From assembly GCF_022601675.1 (NCBI RefSeq), contig NZ_JAKVIL010000003.1, forward strand, positions 62,001-126,000: 64,000 bases of DNA. Reading direction: 5' to 3'. Positions 1 through 8,923 of this stretch are shown piece after piece. Both the position numbers and the translations under genes were made by a program. The notes under the pieces are model-generated. The model did not search any database. It was not told where the DNA came from and saw only the letters and a program-made list of their open reading frames with translations. The DNA is from Ancylobacter gelatini (lineage in GTDB: Bacteria > Pseudomonadota > Alphaproteobacteria > Rhizobiales > Xanthobacteraceae). Numbering within the stretch: position 1 is the first letter of the stretch; every line of letters begins with the position of its first letter.

Positions 1-29
1 CACATCGGTTTAAGTCGCGTGGCGGTCAT
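1..29 (-). CDS. 5' end of an unidentified gene, cut by the window edge
   Basis: On the minus strand an ATG at 29 is preceded by a strong Shine-Dalgarno sequence (GAGGAGG, 5 bases before the start). The reading frame MTATRLKPM stays open to the window edge. Only about nine codons are visible, so no function can be given. It runs in the same direction as the MFS operon that ends at 223, with a 193-base gap that contains a TTGACA box on the minus strand (191-196), so it probably has its own promoter. Confidence 0.5.
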
Positions 30-222
30 GTCAGCCTCCTCAAAGGCATGGTTCGAACGACCCGACCACGACGACCGTGGCGCTTTAGCAATTGATGACG
101 CGGTGCAAGCTGCCGGGCTCAAATCCCGCGACCGGCGAAGCCACGCGGGCTCCCGACCGATGAAGCGATCCTGCCGGAGGGCCCGGCGATTGTCAACTGA
201 TTTAGTAGATTATTAGAATGGT

Positions 223-1833
223 TCACAACAGCGGCGTCTGGCGGCCGTGGGTGGCGAGCAGGTGGCGCACCACAGGGCCGGTGTCGTGGCGGTGGAAGGC
301 GCGGACCTCCTGCTGAACATCGGCATCGGCATGGGAGACGCGGCGGTGCTGGCGCAGATGCTCGGCCCAGCTTTCCACCATGAACCATTCCACCAGGATT
401 TCCGGGTCGGCCGCATCCTCGGTCACGCCCCAATTATAGGCGCCATCGCGGCGCCGGGCGTGGGAGAGCCGGTTCAGCACCCTGAGGAAGGCCGGGTGAT
501 CCTCGCGCGCGACGTGGTACTCGACGAGAATCAGCACCGGGCCGCGATCGCCCGCCACCGGCTCGGCGAGCAGCGGCTCGGGCCAGTGATTGGAGGGGGT
601 GAGATCGGCTTCGCCCGTCGGCAGGCGGACGCGATGGGCGACCAGCCCGGCGACAACGAGGCCGGCGGCGGCGGTCAGCAGCGTCGGGGCGAGGCCGATC
701 TCCTGCGCGATGAAGCCCCAGCCCAGCGAACCGCCGGCCATCGCGCCGTTGAACACGGTGAGATAGACCGCGAGCGCGCGCCCGCGCACCCAATTGGGCA
801 GGATCGCCTGCGCGGTGGCGTTGAGCGTGGTCAGTGCCACGATCCACGCCCCGCCCATGGCGAGCAGGATCGCGATGGCGAGCCATTGCGGCGGCGCCAG
901 CGCCAGCGCGGCGGCGGCGAGGGCGGTGAGGATGGCGCTTGCCAGCATCAGCCCGTCGGCATCGAGCACCGAGCGCAGCTTGGGCAGCGCCAGCGCGCCG
1001 AGGATGGCCCCGGCGCCGACCGAGCCGAGCAGCAGGCCGTAGAAGGCGGCGTCGCCCTTGAGCAGTTCGCGCGTCACCAGCGGCAGCAGCGCCCAGACCG
1101 CGCTGGCGAAGGCGAAGAACACCGCCGCGCGCAGCAGCACGACATGCAGCTCGCGGCTGGAGCGGGCATAGCGCAGCCCGGCGCGGAAGGCGCCCGAGAA
1201 GCGCTCGGAGAGTTCATCTTGCGCGGTCGGCGGGCGCTTCCACCAGATGAGCGCGGCGATCACGATGATGTAGCTCGCGACATCCGCGCCATAGGTCAGC
1301 GCGGCGCCGAAGGCGGCGAGCAGCACGCCGCCGACTGCCGGGCCGATGGAGCGGGCGATGTTGATGCCGAGCGAGTTGAGCGCCACCGCACTCTTGAGCT
1401 CGCCGCGCGGCACCAGCTCGGGCACGATGGACTGCCAGGTCGGCCCCATCAGCGCCGCGCCGATGCCGCCCACGAAGGTCAGCGCGATCAGGGCGGTCAC
1501 GGTCATCAGCCCGCTATGGGCGAGGATCAGCAAGGTCAGGCTGACGGAGCCGAGCAGGAACTGGATGGCGATGAGGAATTTCCGCCGGTCGAGAATGTCG
1601 GACAGCACGCCGGCCGGGATCGCCAGCAGGAAGATCGGCAGCATGCCGGCGGCCTGCACCGCGGCGACGGCGGCGGGGGAGGCGGAGAGGTCGGTGACCA
1701 GCCACGCGCTGGCGACATCGCGCATGAAGCTGCCGGTATTGCCGAGCACGGTGGCCGCCCACAGCACGGCGAAGACCGGGCGCCTCAAGGGCGCGAAGCC
1801 GCCGGAGGACTGTGCGTTGGGGGCGTCAGTCAT
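223..1833 (-). CDS. MFS transporter, MFS_3 / EntS-like family
   Basis: Predicted 536-residue inner-membrane exporter. About twelve hydrophobic segments fill the first 420 residues, with the MFS loop motif visible as GVLSDILDRRK. From about residue 428 there is a soluble tail of roughly 110 residues containing DGAYNWGVTEDAADP and SWAEHLRQHRRV, which is a normal part of this MFS_3 (EntS/DUF894-like) group and not a chance fusion. The start chosen is ATG at 1833 (MTDAPNAQ), which overlaps the end of the DoxX gene by 8 bases; an in-frame start at 1896 would add 21 unlikely residues. Last gene of the operon. The substrate is unknown; export of a small molecule made or handled by the operon is inference. 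Confidence 0.85.
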   Translation of the reverse strand: MTDAPNAQSSGGFAPLRRPVFAVLWAATVLGNTGSFMRDVASAWLVTDLSASPAAVAAVQAAGMLPIFLLAIPAGVLSDILDRRKFLIAIQFLLGSVSLTLLILAHSGLMTVTALIALTFVGGIGAALMGPTWQSIVPELVPRGELKSAVALNSLGINIARSIGPAVGGVLLAAFGAALTYGADVASYIIVIAALIWWKRPPTAQDELSERFSGAFRAGLRYARSSRELHVVLLRAAVFFAFASAVWALLPLVTRELLKGDAAFYGLLLGSVGAGAILGALALPKLRSVLDADGLMLASAILTALAAAALALAPPQWLAIAILLAMGGAWIVALTTLNATAQAILPNWVRGRALAVYLTVFNGAMAGGSLGWGFIAQEIGLAPTLLTAAAGLVVAGLVAHRVRLPTGEADLTPSNHWPEPLLAEPVAGDRGPVLILVEYHVAREDHPAFLRVLNRLSHARRRDGAYNWGVTEDAADPEILVEWFMVESWAEHLRQHRRVSHADADVQQEVRAFHRHDTGPVVRHLLATHGRQTPLL

Positions 1834-2263
1834 GGCGGGCTCCGTGTCGGTGATGCAGAAGGTCGTCGCGGCCAACCAGTATGAAGGCGCCGGCAAGGCC
1901 GAGATGCTCGAAGAAGGAATTGGCCATGAAGAACCGCGCCTCGCCCGGCGGCAATTCCCAGAAGCGGTTCGCCAGCACGGTGGCGAGCAAAGTGAAGCCG
2001 GCCAGCGCCAGCGCCCCGAGCCAGCGCCCGCGTCCGGTCAGGATCATCAGCGGCGCGACGAGTTCGAGCGCGATCACCGCCAGCGCGAAGGGCAAAGCCG
2101 GGGCGAGGCCGAAATGCGCCATTTCCGCCAGCGCGCCGTCGAAATCGAACGCCTTGACCAGCGCGCCCTGGAGATAGGCTCCGCACAAAGCGAGCCGGGC
2201 GAGGAACAGCACCGGCGCGGGCGCGAGCACCCGGCGGGCGAGGCTTTCGAGGGCGCGGACCAC
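1826..2263 (-). CDS. DoxX family membrane protein
   Basis: 145 residues with about four hydrophobic segments. It has the DoxX-type pattern: LARLALCGAYLQGALVKAFDF near residues 20-45, then a central ELVAPLMILTGRGRWLGA, then FFEHLGLAGAFILVG near the end. DoxX/DoxD-like proteins are small quinone-associated or stress-related membrane proteins whose exact role is mostly unknown. It begins 3 bases after the amidohydrolase stop and overlaps the MFS gene, so it is co-transcribed with both. Confidence 0.8.
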   Translation of the reverse strand: MVRALESLARRVLAPAPVLFLARLALCGAYLQGALVKAFDFDGALAEMAHFGLAPALPFALAVIALELVAPLMILTGRGRWLGALALAGFTLLATVLANRFWELPPGEARFFMANSFFEHLGLAGAFILVGRDDLLHHRHGARHD

Positions 2264-2266
2264 GGC

Positions 2267-4255
2267 TCAGATCGCCCAGCAGGCGCAGCCGAGCGCGCCC
2301 CAGAAGGACCGCTCGTCCGACACCGGCACGCTGGACCCCCACGCCCCGGCATGGGCATGGCCATGGACATTGCAGGCGCTGGCGCAGCCGCACAGCGAGG
2401 CGAAGGCGTATTTCGTGGTCTTGCCGGCCTGCGCGCGCTCCTGATAGCCGCCGAAGCGGCGCACCGGCGACCAGTCCGGCATGGCGGGCGGCAGCTCCGG
2501 GGCGAGGTTCGAGAAATCGCCCGCGCCATGGACCGGCACGCCGCCGAGCAGGGTCAGCGCGGCGGTGATGTCCTGGATCTCGTCGTCCGGCACGGCGAAA
2601 TAGTCGGCCTCCAGCACCACCATGTCGGCGAGCTGGCCGGGCGCGATCTGCCCCTTCTTGCCGGGCTCGCTGGAGAACCAGGTGTTGGCCTCGGTCCATA
2701 GCCGCAGCGCGGTCTCGCGGTCGAGCCGGTTTGAGGCGGGGTAGAGCGACATTCCGCCCAGCGTCCGCCCGGTGACCAGCCACGACAGAGACACCCACGG
2801 ATTATAGGAGGCGACGCGGGTGGCATCGGTGCCGGCGCCGACCGGGACGCCCATGTCCAGCATGCGGCGGATCGGCGGGGAGCGCTCGGCGGCGCGGGCG
2901 CCGTAGCGCTCGGTGAAATACTCGCCCTGAAACGCCATGCGGTGCTGCACGGCGATGCCCCCGCCCAGCGCGGCGATGCGCTCGATGTTGCGGTCGGTGA
3001 TGGTCTCGGCATGGTCGAAGAACCAGTTGAGCCCCTGAAGCGGGACATCGCGGTTCACCTTCTCGAACACGTCGAGCGCGCGGGAGATGGTCTCGTTATA
3101 GGTGGCGTGCAGCCGCCACGGCCAGCGCTTCTCGGCCAGCAGGCGGACCACGGGTTCGAGGTCGCCTTCCATGGAGGGCGGCATATCGGGGCGCTCGACG
3201 CGGAAATCCTCGAAATCGGCGGCGGAATAGACCAGCATCTCGCCGGCGCCGTTCAGTCGGAAGCTGTCGTCGCCCTGGCCGGGCGTCACCGTCCCGGTCC
3301 AGCGCGCGAAATCGGCCAGTTCTTCCTTGGGCTTCTGGGTGAACAGGTTGTAGGCGATGCGCACGGTGAGCTGGCCCTCGCGGTGCAACTCCTCGATGAT
3401 CGCGTAGTCGTCCGGGTAGTTCTGGAAGCCGCCGCCGGCATCGATCACGCTGGTGACGCCGAGCCGGTTCACCTCGCGCATGAAATGGCGGGTGGAGTTC
3501 TTCTGGTACTCCGGCGGCAGCTTCGGGCCCTTGGCCAGCGTCGCGTAGAGGATGGTGGCGTTGGGCTTGGCGAGCAGCAGGCCGGTCGGGTTGCCGGCGC
3601 TGTCGCGGATGATCTCGCCGCCCGGCGGGTTCGGCGTGTCGCGGGTGTAGCCGACCGCGCGCAGCGCGGCGCCGTTGAGCAAGGCGCGATCATAGAGGTG
3701 GAGGATGAACACCGGGGTGTCGGGGGCGACCCTGTTGATCTCCTCCAGCGTCGGCAGGCGCTTTTCCGCGAACTGGTGCTCGGTGAAGCCGCCGACCACG
3801 CGCACCCATTGCGGGGCGGGGGTGTTGTCGACCTGGCTTTTGAGCATCTCCAGCGCCTGGCCGAGCGAGCGCACGCCGTCCCAGCGCAGTTCCATATTGT
3901 AGTTCAGCCCGCCGCGGATGATGTGCATGTGGCTGTCGATCAGGCCGGGGATCACCCGCCGGCCGCCGGCATCGATGCGCTGCGTTTCCGGCCCGGCGAG
4001 CGGCATGATCTCGGCCTCGCTGCCGGCCTGCACGATGCGGCCGTCCTTGACCGCCACCGCCTGCGCGGCCGGGTTGGAGCGGTCGAGCGTGGTGATGCGG
4101 GCGTTGAACAGGATGAGGTCGGGGGTGTCGACGGCGTTCTGGGTCATCGCGTTCTGGGTCATGGTCTGTGCCCTCAGCAGCGGGGAGGCGAGGCCGGTTG
4201 CAAGGGCGACCGTGCCGGCGGCGGCGTGGGTCATCAGTTCGCGGCGGTTGGGCAT
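2267..4255 (-). CDS. Tat-exported amidohydrolase, YtcJ-like (Amidohydro_3)
   Basis: 662 residues from ATG 4255. The N-terminus MPNRRELMTHAAAGTVALAT is a twin-arginine-type signal, so the enzyme is likely periplasmic. The amidohydrolase fold is shown by the metal-binding HxH in GLIDSHMHIIRGG (H109, H111), by FFDHAETITDRN in the middle and by VGAGTDATRV later. YtcJ-like enzymes hydrolyse C-N bonds, often of unknown substrates. The last 50 residues are unusual: a Cys/His-rich tail with CGCASACNVHGHAHAG and a final GCACW, which could bind metal. It sits 10 bases after the XapX gene. The start was chosen because the signal begins there; an in-frame ATG at 4474 lies inside the XapX gene. Confidence 0.85.
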   Translation of the reverse strand: MPNRRELMTHAAAGTVALATGLASPLLRAQTMTQNAMTQNAVDTPDLILFNARITTLDRSNPAAQAVAVKDGRIVQAGSEAEIMPLAGPETQRIDAGGRRVIPGLIDSHMHIIRGGLNYNMELRWDGVRSLGQALEMLKSQVDNTPAPQWVRVVGGFTEHQFAEKRLPTLEEINRVAPDTPVFILHLYDRALLNGAALRAVGYTRDTPNPPGGEIIRDSAGNPTGLLLAKPNATILYATLAKGPKLPPEYQKNSTRHFMREVNRLGVTSVIDAGGGFQNYPDDYAIIEELHREGQLTVRIAYNLFTQKPKEELADFARWTGTVTPGQGDDSFRLNGAGEMLVYSAADFEDFRVERPDMPPSMEGDLEPVVRLLAEKRWPWRLHATYNETISRALDVFEKVNRDVPLQGLNWFFDHAETITDRNIERIAALGGGIAVQHRMAFQGEYFTERYGARAAERSPPIRRMLDMGVPVGAGTDATRVASYNPWVSLSWLVTGRTLGGMSLYPASNRLDRETALRLWTEANTWFSSEPGKKGQIAPGQLADMVVLEADYFAVPDDEIQDITAALTLLGGVPVHGAGDFSNLAPELPPAMPDWSPVRRFGGYQERAQAGKTTKYAFASLCGCASACNVHGHAHAGAWGSSVPVSDERSFWGALGCACWAI

Positions 4256-4265
4256 CGCGGATTCC

Positions 4266-4538
4266 TCATGAACCGGAGGGCGGATCGGCCGGCCCGGCGC
4301 TCTGCCGGCCGGGAAGCTGGCCGAGCACATGGTCCGAGCAATCGGCGAGGCCGATGGCGGTGCGCAGCCCGTCGCCGTTGAGAAGATGCCGCGCGACCGG
4401 CACCACCTGTTCGCCGATGAGAATGCCGAACAGCCCCACCAGCGCGACCACCGGCGGGGCCGGCGAGCGCACATTGATGAGGCTGTAGACGATGCCCACC
4501 AGAAGGCCGGCGCCGAGCGAGGCGAGATAGAGCTTCAC
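4266..4538 (-). CDS. XapX domain protein (DUF1427)
   Basis: 90 residues. The first 55 match the XapX family: two hydrophobic segments round LLVGIVYSLINVRSPAPPVV and LVGLFGILIGEQVVP. The final 35 residues are hydrophilic and less typical. XapX proteins are tiny membrane proteins of unknown function. They are often found beside an amidohydrolase and isochorismatase-like hydrolases, as here (34 bases after the alpha/beta hydrolase and 10 before the amidohydrolase). Confidence 0.85.
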   Translation of the reverse strand: MKLYLASLGAGLLVGIVYSLINVRSPAPPVVALVGLFGILIGEQVVPVARHLLNGDGLRTAIGLADCSDHVLGQLPGRQSAGPADPPSGS

Positions 4539-4572
4539 CGGCAGATCCTCCCTTGTCGGGCCAAGCGGCCGC

Positions 4573-5268
4573 TCATGCGGTGACGGTCGCGGCGGCCTCG
4601 CGGATGACGGCGGCCACGGCGTCGGGGTGGGAGACCAGCGACATGTGGCTGGCGTCTAGTTCCGTGGTGCGGGCGTCGAGGCGCTGCGCCAGCTCGCGCT
4701 GGAGCTCGACGCTGACCGCGCGGTCCTGCGTGGAGACGACGAACCAGCTCGGGCGGTCCTTCCACGCGGCCTGGCTCACCTTGTCCGAGAAGGTCGCGAG
4801 GCCGAGCGGGGGCTGGAGAGCGGCGAGCAGGCGCGCTTCCGCCTCGGGCAGGTCCTGCGCGACATTGGCGATCCAGCTCTCGACGCTCATCTTGAGATGG
4901 CCGGTGCCGTCGTCATGCACGCCCGACAGGCCGGGCGGCGGGGCGTGGGCGCCGACCTGATCGCCGGTCGACTGGCCGGCATCCGGGGCGAAGGCGGCGA
5001 CATAGACCAGCGCCTTCACCTTGGGATCGTTGCCGGCTTCGGTGATGACGGTGCCGCCCCAGCTATGGCCGGCGAGCACCACCGGCCCCTCGATCGCAGC
5101 GAGGGCGAGGCGGGTGGCGGCGACATCGTCGGCGAGCGAGGTGGTCGGGTTCTGCACGGCGACCACGTTGAGCCCGTCGGCCTGAAGCCGGCGGATGACG
5201 TGGCGCCAGCTCGACCCGTCGGCCCAGGCGCCATGGACGAGAACGATGGTGACGGAGGCAGCGGCCAT
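4573..5268 (-). CDS. alpha/beta hydrolase, EstC-like
   Basis: 231-residue cytoplasmic alpha/beta hydrolase. It has the oxyanion motif VHGAWADGSSW (residues 11-21), nucleophile Ser69 in LAGHSWGG, an acidic residue in VVSTQDRAV and a catalytic His in DASHMSLVSHP. This is the compact family typical of salicylate-esterase or EstC-like enzymes that act on small esters. It starts 5 bases after the isochorismatase-like gene and is clearly in the same operon. The substrate cannot be read from the sequence. Confidence 0.85.
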   Translation of the reverse strand: MAAASVTIVLVHGAWADGSSWRHVIRRLQADGLNVVAVQNPTTSLADDVAATRLALAAIEGPVVLAGHSWGGTVITEAGNDPKVKALVYVAAFAPDAGQSTGDQVGAHAPPPGLSGVHDDGTGHLKMSVESWIANVAQDLPEAEARLLAALQPPLGLATFSDKVSQAAWKDRPSWFVVSTQDRAVSVELQRELAQRLDARTTELDASHMSLVSHPDAVAAVIREAAATVTA

Positions 5269-5273
5269 GATGC

Positions 5274-5930
5274 TCAGTGCCCGCCTTCGGAGGCGCCGAA
5301 CATGGTCTTGGCGTAGATGATGCCGAGCCCGTAGGCGCCGCCATACTTCTTCGCGACCCCGGTGGTGAACTCGTAGGTCTCGCCGCGCGCCCAGTCGCGC
5401 TGAAGCTCCAGCAGATATTGCAGCGAGGTCATCGGCACCGCGCCGGCCTGGATCATGCGCTCCATGGCGCGCTCATGGGCCTCGTCGGAAACGTCGCCGC
5501 AGGCATCGGCGATGACATAGACCTCGAAGCCCTGCTCGATGGCCGAGATCGCCGGGCCGACGATGCACACGCCGGTCCACAGGCCGGCGAGCACGATGCG
5601 CGGCTTGCCGATGCGGTTGACCTCCTCGATGACCGCGGCGTCTTCCCAGGTGTTCATCGAGGTGCGGTCGAGCAGCTTCTGGCCCGGAAACGCCTCGGTG
5701 ATTTCGCTGAACATCGGGCCGGAGAAGCTTTTCTCCGCCACCGTGGTCAGGATGGTCGGCACCTTGAAGCCGGCGGCGGCGTGCGAGATCAGCGCCGCGT
5801 TGTTGCGCAGGTTGACCGCGTCGATCGACTTGGTGGCAAACGACATCTGCGACTGGAAGTCGATCAGGATCAGCATGTGGTTGGTCGGGTCGATGAGCCC
5901 CTTGCCGGGGACGGGGGTCGCGGTCGCCAT
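5274..5930 (-). CDS. isochorismatase-like cysteine hydrolase, YcaC-type
   Basis: 218 residues, first gene of the operon. The cysteine hydrolase triad is visible: Asp24 in LILIDFQSQM, a lysine around 85 in PGQKLLDR, and nucleophile Cys122 in LWTGVCIVGPAISA. SMNTWEDAAV and IADACGDVSDEAHE are typical of the YcaC subgroup, which is mainly of unknown substrate, with amide or ester hydrolysis expected. ATG 5930 follows a GGATCTCCC-type leader. The 82 bases upstream separate it from the response regulator at 6013. Confidence 0.85.
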   Translation of the reverse strand: MATATPVPGKGLIDPTNHMLILIDFQSQMSFATKSIDAVNLRNNAALISHAAAGFKVPTILTTVAEKSFSGPMFSEITEAFPGQKLLDRTSMNTWEDAAVIEEVNRIGKPRIVLAGLWTGVCIVGPAISAIEQGFEVYVIADACGDVSDEAHERAMERMIQAGAVPMTSLQYLLELQRDWARGETYEFTTGVAKKYGGAYGLGIIYAKTMFGASEGGH

Positions 5931-6012
5931 GGGAGATCCTCTCAGGTCATCGGTGGGGATTTGTAGGAACCGGCGCCGGTTCGGAACAATTGTGCGGGAG
6001 GTTGAGCGGGCC

Positions 6013-6408
6013 CTACCCTCGGGATATGTCGCCCAACACCGCGCGCAGGCAGGCGAGCAGCGCCTCGGGCTCGACCGGCTTTTCGAGGAAGCCGCGCACG
6101 CCGGCGGCCAGCGCGCCCGCGCGGGTCGCCTCGTCCGGATAGGCGGTGATCAGGATGGTGGGCAGGTGACGCCCCTGTGCGCGCAGGCGGTGATGAAGCG
6201 CGAGCCCGCTCAGGCCCGGCAAGCGAAGATCGGCGATCAGGCAGGCGGCCTCGCGGGCGGTGCGGGAGGCGAGGAAGCTCGCGGCGTCCCGGTAGCCGCG
6301 CGGCTCGAAGCCGAAGGCGCCGATCAGGCTGGCCAGCGCCTCGCGCGCAGAGGCGTCGTCTTCCACGATCGCGACGAGGCGCGGGCTGGCTTTCTGGCGC
6401 GTCGTCAT
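6013..6408 (-). CDS. single-domain response regulator (receiver only)
   Basis: 131 residues containing only a CheY-like receiver: acidic pair in VAIVEDDASAREAL, phospho-acceptor Asp in LIADLRLPGLSG, Thr in ILITAYPDEATR and Lys in FLEKPVEPEAL. There is no output domain. ATG 6408 (MTTRQKASP) is chosen because the receiver begins ten residues later; a start at 6489 would add 27 disordered residues. It follows the FixJ-like regulator by 102 bases and may act as a phosphate sink or a second target of the MASE4 kinase. Confidence 0.85.
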   Translation of the reverse strand: MTTRQKASPRLVAIVEDDASAREALASLIGAFGFEPRGYRDAASFLASRTAREAACLIADLRLPGLSGLALHHRLRAQGRHLPTILITAYPDEATRAGALAAGVRGFLEKPVEPEALLACLRAVLGDISRG

Positions 6409-6510
6409 GGGATGGGTTCCGTCCGGCAGCGCGCGGTTGCGGTATCCCGGCGCGCGATCAGGATCGGGCGAAGGCCGGGATAGCGGCAATTGTACCGGAG
6501 TGTCGGTTGG

Positions 6511-7146
6511 CTAGGCCCGGGTATGATCCCGTGCGTGGTCCGCCGCCAGCCGGTCGGCGAAACGCACCAGATCGACCAGCGAACGCGCCTGCAGCTTCTG
6601 CATGATCTGCGCGCGGTGCACCTTCACCGTGACCTCGCTGAGCTGGAGGTTGACGGCGATCTGCTTGTTCATCAGCCCGCTGGCCACCAGCGGCAGGATT
6701 TCGCGCTCGCGCGGCGTCATGGCGGCATAGCGCTCCCGCAGCTCGGCCATCTGCCGGGCCTCGGCGCGCCGGGCGCGGTCGCGCTCGATGCCGTTATGCA
6801 CGGCGTCCAGCAGGTCCTGGTCGCGATAGGGCTTCAGCAGGAACTCGATGGCGCCGGCCTTCATCGCCGAGACCGACATCGGCACATCGCCATGGCCGGT
6901 GATGAAGACCACGGGGAGGTGAATGCCGGAGCGCACCAGTTCGCGCTGGAATTCGAGGCCGCTGCTGCCGCGCAGGCGTACGTCCAGCACCAGGCAGGCC
7001 GGCAGGTCCGGCCGCCGCGCCGCGAGGAAGGCGGTGCCGGATTCGAAGGTCAGAACCTTGTGGCCCTCGGAGCTGAGCAGGCTTTCCAGCGAGGCGAGGA
7101 TCGAGGGGTCGTCATCGACCACGAAAACGGCGGACGGTTCATTCAT
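6511..7146 (-). CDS. FixJ-family response regulator (receiver plus LuxR HTH)
   Basis: 211 residues. Receiver at residues 5-120 with DDD at 11-13, phospho-acceptor Asp55 in LVLDVRLRGSSG, ITGHGDVPMSV and Lys in FLLKPYRDQDL. A LuxR-type helix-turn-helix follows at about 140-200 (MTPREREILPLVASGLMNKQ, then VTVKVHRAQIMQKL). Its ATG overlaps the histidine kinase stop by 4 bases, so kinase and regulator are translated together. It is the likely transcription output of the pair; the operon just downstream (5930-223) is a natural candidate target. Confidence 0.9.
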   Translation of the reverse strand: MNEPSAVFVVDDDPSILASLESLLSSEGHKVLTFESGTAFLAARRPDLPACLVLDVRLRGSSGLEFQRELVRSGIHLPVVFITGHGDVPMSVSAMKAGAIEFLLKPYRDQDLLDAVHNGIERDRARRAEARQMAELRERYAAMTPREREILPLVASGLMNKQIAVNLQLSEVTVKVHRAQIMQKLQARSLVDLVRFADRLAADHARDHTRA

Positions 7147-8717
7147 GGTTCCTGCTCCGCAGTGTCGCGCGGCAGGATGGCCGCTGGCAGCGAGAAATGG
7201 AAGACCGCGCCGCGCGGCTGGTTCGCCGTTGCCCAGATTCGTCCGCCATGAGCCTCGATGACGGAACGGCAGAACATCAGCCCCATCCCCATGCCGCCCG
7301 GCTTGGTGGAGACGAACGGGTCGAACAGGCGCTCGGCCATGCCCGGCGCGATGCCGGTGCCGCTGTCGGCGACGCGGGCGTGCAACTCGCCATAGGCGCC
7401 GAAGCCGGTGCGGATGACCAGGAGGCGCTGGCGGTCATGGGCGGATTTGATGGCGTCGATGCCGTTCTCGATCAGGTTGCACAGTACCTGATGGAGCTGC
7501 ACGGCATTGCCGATGATCGGCGGCAGCGCGTCCGCCAGCTCCAGCTCGATCGCGATGCCCTCGAAGCGGGCCTCCGTCCCGGCGATCGTCACCGCCTCGC
7601 GCACCAGTGCGTTGAGGTCGACCTCGGCACGTTCCTGCGCGCCCTTCATGAACATGGTGCGGATGCCGGCCACCACCTTGTTGGAGCGGTGGCCGTCGGC
7701 GACGATGCGGTGCAGCGCGTCCTCCACCCGGTCGAGCCGGGGCTCGCTGCGCGCGAGCCAGCGCAGCGCGGCGTCGGCATTGGTGATCATGCTGGCGAGC
7801 GGCTGGTTGATCTCATGGGCGATCGACGCCGAGAGCGCCTCCATGGCGGTGAGCCGGTTCTGCCGCGCCCGCCGCTCCGCCGCGATGGTCGCCGAAAGCC
7901 GGGCATAGACCCCGGTGGTCTCGAACAGCAGAACCGCGAGCACGATGCTGGCGGCGGTGAGCCCATAGAGCCGGCCGGCCCACCAGCCGATGCTGAGCCG
8001 GATCCCGCCGCCCAGGAACGAGATCAGCATCAGCTCGATCACCAGCGAGAACAGGACGAGGCTCACCCAGATGTCCAGCGGCGAGCGCCGGCGCACCAGC
8101 AGCACCGCGATGCCGGCCACGTACAGCGCCATGCCGGTGTAGGACACTAGCAGCCAGATGTCGTTGATGTGGCGCTCATCGCGCATGAAGGCGGGCAGGC
8201 GGTCCTGATGGGTGAGGATGAAGCCGACGGCGAGCGCGGCGCCCGCGCTGACCAGCAGCACGGTCTTGAACACCGCGACGCCGGTAAAGCGGCCGGCCGC
8301 GCTGGTGCCGGAGGCGAAGGCATAGCCGAGCACGAACAGGGGAAAGCCGAGCCGCCGCAGCGCCGCGACGGCGGCCGTGGTCTGGGCGCCGAAATCGATG
8401 CCCAGCGCCGTGAACACGCCGGGAAAGGACAGCGCCCAGACCGGCACCATCAGCGCGGAGAACAGATAGCCGGCGGCCAGGATCAGCAGGGCGCGCGAAC
8501 GCTGCACGTTGTAGAGCGCGAACAGCAGCGCGGCGGTCATGATTTCCAGCACGCCGGTCGCCGCGGCATAGGCCGGCAGCAGCGCCTCGGTCCGGCCGGT
8601 GGCCTCGCGGGCGAACGGCATGGTCAGCAGCAGCGCCGCCACCAGCCCGGCCGCGACGATGTAATGCCGGCGCATCGCGCGGACGGGTCTCGCCGATCGT
8701 TCGTCCCTGGCCGACAC
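7143..8717 (-). CDS. MASE4-domain sensor histidine kinase
   Basis: 524-residue membrane histidine kinase. Residues 20-270 are a multi-span membrane sensor of the MASE4 type (VQRSRALLILAAGYLFSALM, ALSFPGVFTALG, RRLGFPLFVLGYAF). The dimerisation region holds the phospho-acceptor His301 in SASIAHEINQPLASM. The ATPase domain has the N box NLIENGIDAI, DSGTGIAPG and GGMGMGLMFCRS. This is the FixL-like HisKA/HATPase arrangement seen with FixJ regulators. MASE4 domains have no established ligand. The 206 bases to the divergent poxB gene hold its promoter. Confidence 0.9.
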   Translation of the reverse strand: MSARDERSARPVRAMRRHYIVAAGLVAALLLTMPFAREATGRTEALLPAYAAATGVLEIMTAALLFALYNVQRSRALLILAAGYLFSALMVPVWALSFPGVFTALGIDFGAQTTAAVAALRRLGFPLFVLGYAFASGTSAAGRFTGVAVFKTVLLVSAGAALAVGFILTHQDRLPAFMRDERHINDIWLLVSYTGMALYVAGIAVLLVRRRSPLDIWVSLVLFSLVIELMLISFLGGGIRLSIGWWAGRLYGLTAASIVLAVLLFETTGVYARLSATIAAERRARQNRLTAMEALSASIAHEINQPLASMITNADAALRWLARSEPRLDRVEDALHRIVADGHRSNKVVAGIRTMFMKGAQERAEVDLNALVREAVTIAGTEARFEGIAIELELADALPPIIGNAVQLHQVLCNLIENGIDAIKSAHDRQRLLVIRTGFGAYGELHARVADSGTGIAPGMAERLFDPFVSTKPGGMGMGLMFCRSVIEAHGGRIWATANQPRGAVFHFSLPAAILPRDTAEQEP

Positions 8718-8923
8718 GGCACCACCATCGCAAAGCTTGCGGAAGAGAGGGGGCCCGAGCGGCCGCCCTGTCGCGAGACTAATCGCGCGCCGGGATCAAG
8801 CCAACGCTACCGGCGGCCAATTGCCGGCCGGGTGCGTTCCTGAAATTCTGCGCGCCGCGGCTGGTCGATAATGCGGTTCATCCGGCAGATGCCGGCCACC
8901 CGCAGCTTCAGGAGTGCACTGCC

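Noticed and set aside
1-222. tRNA or other RNA gene at the left edge
   Set aside because: No cloverleaf arms or CCA end could be found; only a gene start with a ribosome site is supported.
223-555. Soluble C-terminal tail of the MFS transporter as a novel fusion
   Set aside because: The tail with DGAYNWGVTEDAADP and SWAEHLRQHRRV is a regular feature of the MFS_3/EntS-like group.
247-1884. Long open frame antisense to the MFS transporter
   Set aside because: Composition artefact; membrane spans and the MFS motif are on the minus strand.
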